This document shows, one piece after another, positions 45,514-53,485 of a stretch of DNA of 64,000 bases (position 1 is its first letter; every line of letters begins with the position of its first letter). A program made the position numbers and the translations under genes. Location: positions 807,359 through 871,358 of the forward strand of contig CALSLW010000002.1 in NCBI GenBank assembly GCA_943787295.1, read 5' to 3'. The notes under the pieces were generated by a model. That model ran no database searches, was not told where the DNA came from, and saw only the letters and a program-made list of their open reading frames with translations. Origin of the DNA: an uncultured Flavobacteriaceae bacterium (GTDB taxonomy: Bacteria > Bacteroidota > Bacteroidia > Flavobacteriales > Flavobacteriaceae).

Positions 45514-46887
45514 ATGAAAAAACAACATAACATATTCATACTCGTTTTACTCATTTTTGTCTCTTGTTCGAAAGAATTCACTGAATTAGCGCCAATATCT
45601 GAGAGAAATGCAGATAATTTCTACAAAACAGCAAGTGACATGGAAGTCGCTGTAAATGCAATTTACGGCACCTTAAAATCGAATGGAGCATTCAATCAAA
45701 GTTATTGGATTCTTCAAGAGCTTCGATCAGATAATACCTTTTGGGATGGTACTGGTTTAGCAGAAGAGGTAACCGTTTTTGATAGATTTAACGACATATC
45801 GACAAGTAATATCACTGAGGATGCATGGGAAAGTTCCTATTTAGGTATTTCAAGAGCTAACATTGTTTTAAATCGTATTGAAAATATAGATATGGACGCG
45901 TCTTTAAAGTCTCGTCTTAAGGGAGAAGCTTTATTTTTAAGATCCTTTTATTACTATAATTTGGCAGTACTTTTTGGAAATATTCCTTTGATAATAAACG
46001 AAACAACATCAGTGGCAGAGGGAAACGAGCACAGACAAGTTACGGCCGCTGAAGTATATAACCAAATTGTTACTGATTTGATTGATGCAGAAGCAGGTCT
46101 TCCTGCCAAAGCTTCGGCAACAAATGGAAGAGCAACAAAAGGAGCAGCTGCTACTTTATTGGCTAAAGTTTATTTAACCAAAGGAGAAGCATCAAATGCA
46201 GAGACAGCTTTACGTCGTGTATTAACATACGGATATACGTTAGTAAATGATTATAGTCTTCTGTGGGGAGTTGAAAATGAATACAATAGCGAGTCTATTT
46301 TTGAGGTTGATTTTCAAGGCGGTTTGAGTAATCAAGGGAATCAATTTACGAATCAATTTCACGGTATCCTGTCTCAGGCTGTTACTTCAGGTCACCGGAA
46401 TATACCAGAGCAAGATTTAATAGATGCTTATGAAACTGGAGACTTACGTTTTGCCGCATCTATTGATGGGGTGGTTAACGGAGTAAATACTGGTTATACG
46501 ATCAAGTTTGGAACAACAAACTCTTATAATGATGATGACGCTCCAAATAATTGGCCAGTATTTAGATATGCAGATGTTTTACTAATGCTTGCAGAAGCCA
46601 TTGGAGAAAGTGATGAGGCCTATGGATTCATAAACCAAGTTAGAAATAGAGCAGGTTTGGCTCCTATAGACGCAACTACTCCAGGAACTTTTGTAGATAA
46701 GCTTCTTCATGAAAGAAGAGTTGAGCTAGCTTTTGAAAACCACAGATGGCCAGATTTACTTCGAATGAATAAAGCAGAATCAGTGATGACTGCCCAAGGC
46801 AAAAACATCAATGGAAAATTTTTATATGCAATTCCTCAGAGAGAAATAGACTTGAATTCTAATTTCTTCCAAAATTCAGGATATTAA
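45514..46887 (+). CDS. SusD/RagB-family nutrient-binding outer membrane lipoprotein
   Basis: 457 residues. Lipoprotein signal 'LVLLIFVSCSKEFTELAP' (lipobox Cys about 19). Helical TPR-like core with 'LFLRSFYYYNLAVLFGNIPL' and C-terminal 'LLHERRVELAFENHRWPDLL', a SusD signature. It sits on the cell surface and caps the SusC barrel, binding the oligosaccharide. Followed by a strong hairpin (46902-46932), so the susCD pair may be transcribed more than the genes after it. Confidence 0.96.
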   Translation: MKKQHNIFILVLLIFVSCSKEFTELAPISERNADNFYKTASDMEVAVNAIYGTLKSNGAFNQSYWILQELRSDNTFWDGTGLAEEVTVFDRFNDISTSNITEDAWESSYLGISRANIVLNRIENIDMDASLKSRLKGEALFLRSFYYYNLAVLFGNIPLIINETTSVAEGNEHRQVTAAEVYNQIVTDLIDAEAGLPAKASATNGRATKGAAATLLAKVYLTKGEASNAETALRRVLTYGYTLVNDYSLLWGVENEYNSESIFEVDFQGGLSNQGNQFTNQFHGILSQAVTSGHRNIPEQDLIDAYETGDLRFAASIDGVVNGVNTGYTIKFGTTNSYNDDDAPNNWPVFRYADVLLMLAEAIGESDEAYGFINQVRNRAGLAPIDATTPGTFVDKLLHERRVELAFENHRWPDLLRMNKAESVMTAQGKNINGKFLYAIPQREIDLNSNFFQNSGY

Positions 46888-46901
46888 TTCCTATACTTAT
46901 T

Positions 46902-46932
46902 AAGGCATCATTTTTATATGATGCCTTTTTTA
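46902..46932 (+). terminator. Hairpin terminator/attenuator after susD
   Basis: AAGGCATCAT (46902-46911), loop TTTTAT, ATGATGCCTT (46918-46927), then TTTTAATTAA. A perfect 10-bp stem. It lies inside the locus, between susD and the deacetylase gene, so it probably lowers or processes the downstream transcript. Confidence 0.8.
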
Positions 46933-46954
46933 ATTAATACTAATACAATAAATC

Positions 46955-47848
46955 ATGAAAAATATAGCACTAGTACTGTTCACCCTTATTACTTTTTCAA
47001 TGGTCAATGCACAAGAGAGAAAATTAAATATTATTGCCATAGGGGCGCATCCAGATGATTGCGACAGTAAATTTGGAGGTACTGCAGCGTTGTTTGCAAA
47101 AATGGGGCATAACATAAAGTTTTTAGCTTTGACCAGTGGAGATGCTGGTCACCAGTCTGAAGGGGGAGGAGCATTGGGCAATAGACGTCGCGAAGAAGCT
47201 AAAAATGCGGGTAAAGCATTAGGAATTGCAGCCTATCAAACGCTTGATAATCATGATGGAGAATTGTTACCGTCTTTAGCTGTAAGACACCAAGTTATAC
47301 GTGCAATTCGAGAATGGGATGCAGATATCGTTTTGGGTCTTCGCCCAAATGATTACCATCCAGATCACAGAAATGCGGGTAAGGTAGTTGTCGATGCATC
47401 CTACATGGTAATTGTTCCAAATGTCTGCCCCGACACTCCACCTTTATCAAAAAATCCACTTTTTCTTTATATGCAAGATCGCTTTGAAAAACCCTATCCA
47501 CACCAAGCAGATGTTGTTGTTGCAATTGATGAAACGATTGAATTAAAAATAGATGGACTACATGCACATACATCGCAAATGTACGAATGGCTTCCTTGGA
47601 CCAATGGGGGAGATGCCAGTGTAGCGAAAATCCCTACTTCACCAAAAGAAAGACGGGCTTGGTTGGCAGAACGAACCAAAAATAGATCAGGGTCGATTTC
47701 TCCAGAAAAGCTAGTAGCCCTCGTTAAATGGTACGGAAAAGATGCAGCTAAAAAAGTGAAATATGTTGAATCTTTTGAAGTGGCTGAATATGGAATGCAA
47801 CCCTCTGATGAGGATTTGCGTGCATTTTTCCCAATGCTGAAAAAATAA
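46955..47848 (+). CDS. Exported PIG-L/LmbE-family deacetylase
   Basis: 297 residues with a signal peptide (MKNIALVLFTLITFSMVNAQ). Zinc-binding motif in 'IAIGAHPDDCDSKFGGTAAL' (AHPDD) near residue 33 and 'RPNDYHPDHRNAGKVVVDAS' (HPDH) near 131. PIG-L enzymes remove acetyl groups from GlcNAc-type amino sugars. Here the export signal puts deacetylation in the periplasm, after SusC import. Starts 67 bases after susD, past the hairpin. Substrate is inferred from the neighbouring ROK kinase and NagB. Confidence 0.88.
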   Translation: MKNIALVLFTLITFSMVNAQERKLNIIAIGAHPDDCDSKFGGTAALFAKMGHNIKFLALTSGDAGHQSEGGGALGNRRREEAKNAGKALGIAAYQTLDNHDGELLPSLAVRHQVIRAIREWDADIVLGLRPNDYHPDHRNAGKVVVDASYMVIVPNVCPDTPPLSKNPLFLYMQDRFEKPYPHQADVVVAIDETIELKIDGLHAHTSQMYEWLPWTNGGDASVAKIPTSPKERRAWLAERTKNRSGSISPEKLVALVKWYGKDAAKKVKYVESFEVAEYGMQPSDEDLRAFFPMLKK

Positions 47849-47856
47849 TTTTCCCC

Positions 47857-49119
47857 ATGAAAAAAAGCACCATACTTGTTGGTTTAATCTTGATTATCTT
47901 TTTTGTTATTTCTTTTTTGACAAATATTATAGGACCACTTGTTCCAGATATCATCCAAAGTTTTGGTCTAAGCCTAACAATGGCCGCATTCCTTCCATTT
48001 GCTTTTTTTGTTGCTTATGGAGTTATGTCCATTCCCTCGGGAATACTAATTGAAATGTATGGTGAGAAAAAAGTAATGGTTTTTGCCTTTTTGATTTCTT
48101 CTCTAGGTGCTTTTTTATTTGCTTTAAACGCACATTATATTTTTTACTTGGTATCTCTTTTTTTTATTGGTACTGGTATGGCGATGTTACAAGTAGCGAT
48201 CAATCCCTTACTTAGGGCAATTGGAGGCGAGAAAGATTTTGCTTTTAATTCTGTGTTGGGACAATTGTTTTTTGGGTTAGCTTCTTTTTTAAGTCCGTTG
48301 GTTTATTCATATGTAGTCATCAATTCGTCTGATTCTGTTCAAGATTCAAGTTGGATAACGCAGCTTCTTCAGAAGGTTACAATTCCAAATTTTGAATGGA
48401 TTTCCTTGTATTGGATTTTTGCTATTATTTCTTTATTGATGGTGTTGGTCCTATTGATGGTTAAATTTCCTATGGTAGAACGCAAAGAAGATGAAAAAGC
48501 TGGAGCTTTAGCAACCCATCTTATGTTGCTCAAACAACCCATGGTATTGCTTTATTTCTTTGCTATTTTTTGTTATGTTGGTACAGAACAAGGGATTGCA
48601 AATTGGATTTCACAGTTTTTATCGGTTTACCACGATATAGACCCTCAAACTCAAGGAGCAAAAACAATATCTAACTTTTGGGGAATGATGACGCTAGGAA
48701 CATTACTTGGACTCGTGCTACTTAAATTTTTGGACAGTAGAAAAGTACTAATTGTCACCTCTGTTGCTTCTATTGTTGCCCTCTTTATTGGACTCTTTGG
48801 AAATAGTTCGCAGGCGTTGATTGCTTTTCCTACCATCGGATTTTTTATTGCGACCATGTGGTCAATTATTATTTCTTTAGCACTAAATTCTGTTGCTGAA
48901 GCACATGGCTCTTTTTCAGGGATTTTAGTTACCGGTATCGTAGGGGGCGCTGTCATTCCTTTTATTGTTGGTGTATTAGGGGATTTATATGGCCTTCGCA
49001 TCGGAATGGTTTTTCTTTTTTCAACACTTTTATTTATTCTATCCATTGGATTCTGGTCAAAGCCACTTATAACCAATGAAACCTTTAAGTATTCATCGAG
49101 AAAGATGAAAAGTAAATAA
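47857..49119 (+). CDS. MFS sugar transporter (FucP/NagP-like)
   Basis: 420 residues, 12 predicted transmembrane helices. 'PFAFFVAYGVMSIPSGILIE' (helix 2 to 3) and 'EMYGEKKVMVFAFLISSLGA' are typical of the sugar:H+ symporter group with FucP, GlcP and the N-acetylglucosamine permease NagP. It would take a monosaccharide, here most likely an amino sugar, across the inner membrane. Starts 8 bases after the deacetylase gene. Confidence 0.88.
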   Translation: MKKSTILVGLILIIFFVISFLTNIIGPLVPDIIQSFGLSLTMAAFLPFAFFVAYGVMSIPSGILIEMYGEKKVMVFAFLISSLGAFLFALNAHYIFYLVSLFFIGTGMAMLQVAINPLLRAIGGEKDFAFNSVLGQLFFGLASFLSPLVYSYVVINSSDSVQDSSWITQLLQKVTIPNFEWISLYWIFAIISLLMVLVLLMVKFPMVERKEDEKAGALATHLMLLKQPMVLLYFFAIFCYVGTEQGIANWISQFLSVYHDIDPQTQGAKTISNFWGMMTLGTLLGLVLLKFLDSRKVLIVTSVASIVALFIGLFGNSSQALIAFPTIGFFIATMWSIIISLALNSVAEAHGSFSGILVTGIVGGAVIPFIVGVLGDLYGLRIGMVFLFSTLLFILSIGFWSKPLITNETFKYSSRKMKSK

Positions 49120-49125
49120 TTATAT

Positions 49126-49959
49126 ATGGCTTATATCGGTATTGATTTAGGGGGGACGAAAGTTCACGTGGCCAAAATAGATAAAAAATCGTCTCAAAAG
49201 GCTTGCCGTTTACTAATCCCCAAAAACGGGACTGAGCAAGAAGTATTGAATGTCATCATTGATGCGATTACACAAGTTATTGATCAGGATGTTGTTGCCA
49301 TTGGAATTGGCGTACCTAGTATAGTTGATCAACAATTGGGGATAGTTTACAACGTTCAAAATATTCCTTCCTGGAAAAAAGTATATCTTAAAGAATTACT
49401 TGAAGTCCATTTTGGATGTCCGGTTTATGTTAACAACGATGCAAATTGTTTTTCATTGGGTGAGTTATTTTTTGGAGCAGGAAAAGAGGCAAATTCTTTT
49501 ATTGGTTTAACCATAGGAACAGGTATTGCTGGGGGAATAATCATTAACAATAAACTTTACAATGGCTTTAATACCGGAGCAGGCGAATTTGGCATGCTAC
49601 CATATTTAGAACAAAACTTTGAATATTATTGCAGCGGTCAGTTCTTTGAAAATATTCATTTCATTACTGGCCAAGAGGCATTTGAAAAAGCGAATTCGGG
49701 TGACTTGGCTGCCCTTGCAATGTATACTAATTTCGGAAAGCATCTGGGGAACTTAATCACCCAAGTTTTATATACTTATGATCCTGAGTTGATTATACTT
49801 GGTGGTTCAGTTAGCAAAGCCTATTCTTTTTTTAAGGATGGCATTTATTCAAGTCTTGAAAAATTTGCCTTTCAAAATTCTATATCTAATTTAAAAATTG
49901 TTGTTTCTGAGGACTCAGATATTGCCGTAAAAGGAGCAGCAGCTTTATGTTATCAATAA
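49126..49959 (+). CDS. ROK-family sugar kinase
   Basis: 277 residues. ATP-binding 'IGIDLGGTKVHVAKIDKK' at the N-terminus, catalytic Asp in 'VYVNNDANCFSLGELFF' near 106, and adenosine motif 'PELIILGGSVSKAYSFF'. The sugar-binding E and H of 'GEFGML' differ from the usual 'GEIGH'. The CxCGxxGC zinc motif is replaced by 'YYCSGQFF', with a single Cys. Phosphorylates the imported amino sugar (for example GlcNAc or ManNAc) in the cytoplasm. The locus context supports GlcN/GlcNAc; the altered motif leaves specificity open. Confidence 0.88.
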   Translation: MAYIGIDLGGTKVHVAKIDKKSSQKACRLLIPKNGTEQEVLNVIIDAITQVIDQDVVAIGIGVPSIVDQQLGIVYNVQNIPSWKKVYLKELLEVHFGCPVYVNNDANCFSLGELFFGAGKEANSFIGLTIGTGIAGGIIINNKLYNGFNTGAGEFGMLPYLEQNFEYYCSGQFFENIHFITGQEAFEKANSGDLAALAMYTNFGKHLGNLITQVLYTYDPELIILGGSVSKAYSFFKDGIYSSLEKFAFQNSISNLKIVVSEDSDIAVKGAAALCYQ

Positions 49960-49974
49960 ACTAATTCTAATATT

Positions 49975-52629
49975 ATGAAATTAATTAAAACTTCCCTCTT
50001 TTTTTTAGTTTTTGCTTTTTGTTTTTTAGTAAGTAACCTAATTTATGGTGCAGAAATCAAACCCATAAAAATTAGCAAAAATATTGCAGGAGCTCCAATT
50101 ATAATTGGCATACCTTTCGCTCAAGGGGAGTTGTTTTCACCGGATAATATTCGTTTGTTGGATAAGAATGGTAAAGAAATTCCTTGTCAAACAACAGAGG
50201 TTACTTCTTGGGCTCCTGTCGATGATAGTATTAAATGGGTATGGGTTTTTTTCTTTTCAACCGGTGATCAAAACTATCAAGTAGAATTTGGGGAAGGAGT
50301 ATCTAAAGCACCTTTAGATGGACCAATTATAAAAATAAAAAACGCACAGCGTAAAGGACAAACGACTATAGTCAATACTGGACCATTACAGTTCAATATT
50401 TTAAAAGGTAAAGGAGGATTTATTGACAATGTGCTTTTTGATGTGGATGGTGATGGTTTCAGCGAAACAGATGAAATTGCGACATCTGTTAATGGTAGAG
50501 GATCTTTTTTGGATCTTTTAGATGCTCAAGGTATCGATCCATCTTCAGCGATAGTAAACAGAACGGTTAGAGAAAAAGGGTCTGGTCCACTCCATTCGAT
50601 CATTCGGATTGAAGGCGAGTATTCTTATGGTAGAAAAGATAATAGAAATTCTCCATTCATAATTCGAGTTCATGCCTATGCCGGTAAATCGTATATCAAA
50701 GTTCTCCACACCATGACTTATACTGGTGTGGCTGATATGCACGATCAATCTTCCTCCAATTATGATAATATCGCCACAGGCTATTCAAATTCATTTAATG
50801 ACAATAAAAAAACGGAAGATAAGGGTTGGCTTATACCAAACGATCAGATTCAATCAATGGGTTTAACTTTAAAATACAACCTTTCAGCAAATAAAAAATT
50901 TACTACTGCTTACAAACTCGGAAATTGGAGTGATGAAGGGATCGAGCAGATTTTTATCGATACTTTAAAAAGTAAAAGCAGTGTTTCCATTTTTCAAGAA
51001 GGGCCAAAACTTACCCGAGAGAACAATAGTTCACCAGAAAAGAGAATTACAGGTTTTAATGCAAAAATCCATGTGGGACCTATTTTAAAAAAACAAATTC
51101 AACGTGGAGAAGGTTGGGCAAACATAAGTGATAACAAATGGGGAATTAGCATTGGAATAAAGAATTTTCTAAAAGAATATCCAAAAGAAATTCTATACAA
51201 TGATTTAGAACAAGAGGCCATCGCTTATTTGTGGTCGCCAAATGCATCACCGATGAGTTTTGAACGCTCAGACTTAAACCCAGACCAAGGTATGATTGCC
51301 AATTTCGCTGAAGGAATTACTAAGACCAGTGAACTGGTATATCACTTTCACAAAGTTAGTGTTGGTAGAAATGAGTTGAAGGCTACCATGGCCTATTTCT
51401 TGAATCCTCCTGTGGCTAGTGCTGCCCCATCTGTTTATTCACACAGCGAGGTGTATGGAAAATTTTCTCCCAGAAGTGATACAAATAGCGGTTACGAACG
51501 CTCAATAGATTATAAATTTCATTGGCAAAATTTTAATCAAGATTGGGAGCCTTGGTATGGAATGTTTGACTACGGAGATCAAAAAAATATATTCTTTAAA
51601 GACCAATGGATTCGATGGGAAAATAACGAACCAGCAATTGATTTTATGTATTGGATTCAATTTATGCGTACAGGTGACCCCGTTTACTATCGCGCTGCAG
51701 AAGCAATGAGTAGACACACCATGGATGTAGATAACGTACATTGGCCCAAAGACCCTGAATATTATGGTGATACAAATGATGCGATTGATTTTTGGAAAAT
51801 CGATAATGCTACTTCCACTGCTTCAAAGGCATCCCCTTATTTGGGAATTGGAAGAAGACATGCTTCTCAACATTGGTCTGCCCTGCTCAGCGCACATGTT
51901 TGGAATCAAGGCTGGATAGCTTCTTATTATTTAACAGGGTATCATCGAGGTCTGGAAATTGCCCGATTAACGGCAGATTCCTACTTACGCAGACAATGGG
52001 GAAATCATGGATTAACTGGGAGAAGATTGTATTTGTCTGTATGGAATCTCATAGAGGCTTGGGATGCAACCAAAGACCCTAAATACTTAAAAGATATAGA
52101 AGACCGTGTAGAGCGAATGCTTTATTTACAAAATGGTGCTGATCAATACGATAGCTTTGTTATTGATCGCTATGGTTATTCTCAGGTATATGTATCTCAT
52201 GGATTATATAAATATTATCAATTAACTAAAGATAATTCTGTTAAACAAGGGCTTATTAGACACGCTAGAGCTGTGAGAGATAATCCACCCTATAATCATG
52301 AATATGAGTCTTTACTCTCCACCATTCACAGTTTGTTAGTAGGGTATGAGCTTACAAAAGACGAGAGTTTTTTAACGGTAGCCAAAATCCGTTCTGAATT
52401 GCTTCAATCTGATTCAGTTGAAAAGGACTTATATAGTTATGACACACAAAAATCGCTAGGAGATGCCTTGTTGAAGGCTTCTAGACTTCCAGATAATGGT
52501 GTGCTTACCAAACCCAGTGGGAGATTTATTTCCAATTGGAATCCATTGCAAGGTCTACGTGTGTTTGGTTGGACACATTTTTACAGCATACCTTGGTTAG
52601 AATATTGGTTAAATGAAGAAAAGAAATAA
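49975..52629 (+). CDS. Large exported RIFT-barrel/toroid protein, candidate polysaccharide lyase
   Basis: 884 residues, signal peptide (hydrophobic residues 7-22, cleaved near 'LIYGAEI'). N-terminal domain opens 'GAPIIIGIPFAQGELFSPDN' and 'TEVTSWAPVDDSIKWVWVFF', the pattern of PcRGLX/YetA-like RIFT-barrel modules found in exo-rhamnogalacturonan-lyase-type proteins. The C-terminal 400 residues are helical with Trp/Tyr/His-rich stretches such as 'GIGRRHASQHWSALLSAHVW' and 'DQYDSFVIDRYGYSQVYVSH', as in alpha/alpha-toroid carbohydrate enzymes. It is the only glycan-chain-cleaving candidate in the locus and could cleave the polymer by elimination or hydrolysis in the periplasm. No CAZy family is assigned here. 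Confidence 0.75.
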   Translation: MKLIKTSLFFLVFAFCFLVSNLIYGAEIKPIKISKNIAGAPIIIGIPFAQGELFSPDNIRLLDKNGKEIPCQTTEVTSWAPVDDSIKWVWVFFFSTGDQNYQVEFGEGVSKAPLDGPIIKIKNAQRKGQTTIVNTGPLQFNILKGKGGFIDNVLFDVDGDGFSETDEIATSVNGRGSFLDLLDAQGIDPSSAIVNRTVREKGSGPLHSIIRIEGEYSYGRKDNRNSPFIIRVHAYAGKSYIKVLHTMTYTGVADMHDQSSSNYDNIATGYSNSFNDNKKTEDKGWLIPNDQIQSMGLTLKYNLSANKKFTTAYKLGNWSDEGIEQIFIDTLKSKSSVSIFQEGPKLTRENNSSPEKRITGFNAKIHVGPILKKQIQRGEGWANISDNKWGISIGIKNFLKEYPKEILYNDLEQEAIAYLWSPNASPMSFERSDLNPDQGMIANFAEGITKTSELVYHFHKVSVGRNELKATMAYFLNPPVASAAPSVYSHSEVYGKFSPRSDTNSGYERSIDYKFHWQNFNQDWEPWYGMFDYGDQKNIFFKDQWIRWENNEPAIDFMYWIQFMRTGDPVYYRAAEAMSRHTMDVDNVHWPKDPEYYGDTNDAIDFWKIDNATSTASKASPYLGIGRRHASQHWSALLSAHVWNQGWIASYYLTGYHRGLEIARLTADSYLRRQWGNHGLTGRRLYLSVWNLIEAWDATKDPKYLKDIEDRVERMLYLQNGADQYDSFVIDRYGYSQVYVSHGLYKYYQLTKDNSVKQGLIRHARAVRDNPPYNHEYESLLSTIHSLLVGYELTKDESFLTVAKIRSELLQSDSVEKDLYSYDTQKSLGDALLKASRLPDNGVLTKPSGRFISNWNPLQGLRVFGWTHFYSIPWLEYWLNEEKK

Positions 52630-53467
52630 GCGTATCTTATTTAAGAGAAACGGGCTGATTATTCTCTTTTTGTGGTCTATTTCCTTATGGGGACAAAACG
52701 ATTCGTCTCTTAAACAACAAATAGTATCCCATACCGATGGAGTGGGACTATGGTGGGCAGGTCACAATGGTTGGATCATTAAATCTAACGGCTTGGTTAT
52801 TTCTACAGATATCCTTCTAAACTATGACAAAAGAAAACAGTCTCCGCCAATTAGCGAAGAAGAATTAGCCGAAATATTGGACATTTCTTTTATTACCCAT
52901 GGCCATAAAGATCATTTTGCCAGAAGTATTTCTAAAACTCTGCTTGAAAAATCAAGTTGTGTTTTTGTAATTCCTCAGAGCTGTATCGCTATTGCAAAAG
53001 AATTGAATATTCCACCAAAGCGGATCATCATTGCTAAGCCTAGAGAACCTTTTCAAGTTTTAGGGGTAAAAGTTTATCCACTTAGAGCCATCCATGGAAA
53101 TTCAAACTTCGCCATATTTTATAAGGCTAATCTAGAAGATTGTGGTTATGTATTAGAATTGGGAGGAAAACGATTTCTTCAGCCAGGAGACAGTTTCCTT
53201 TTAGAGGATCATCTTATGGAAAAGAATATTGATGTGCTTTTCTTTTCTCCTACTGAACATAATATGCACATTAAAAACAGTCTAACTTTAATTAATGAAT
53301 TAAAGCCAAAATATATTTTACCACAACATCACTCTACAGTTGTCGTCAACGAAAGTACTTTCTTTTGGGCTAAAGGATACCACCGAGAAGTGATGAGTAA
53401 ACTCTCACCAGCACTAAAAAAGCGATATTATATTTTAAAGCAGGGGGATAAAATTCAAATTGATTGA
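52613..53467 (+). CDS. Exported UlaG-like metallo-beta-lactamase-fold hydrolase
   Basis: 284 residues; an N-terminal basic stretch then hydrophobic 'LIILFLWSISLWGQ' signal. Zinc ligands: 'ITHGHKDHFARSI' (HxHxDH), 'QPGDSFLLED' (Asp), 'HGNSNFAIFY' and 'ILPQHHST' (His). UlaG-type enzymes open sugar lactones or act on phosphate esters. Here a periplasmic lactonase or esterase role is possible. ATG overlaps the RIFT-barrel gene by 17 bases, so they are translationally coupled. Convergent with nagB. Confidence 0.82.
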   Translation: MKKRNKRILFKRNGLIILFLWSISLWGQNDSSLKQQIVSHTDGVGLWWAGHNGWIIKSNGLVISTDILLNYDKRKQSPPISEEELAEILDISFITHGHKDHFARSISKTLLEKSSCVFVIPQSCIAIAKELNIPPKRIIIAKPREPFQVLGVKVYPLRAIHGNSNFAIFYKANLEDCGYVLELGGKRFLQPGDSFLLEDHLMEKNIDVLFFSPTEHNMHIKNSLTLINELKPKYILPQHHSTVVVNESTFFWAKGYHREVMSKLSPALKKRYYILKQGDKIQID

Positions 53468-53485
53468 ATTAGTAGAGTTCTTAAT

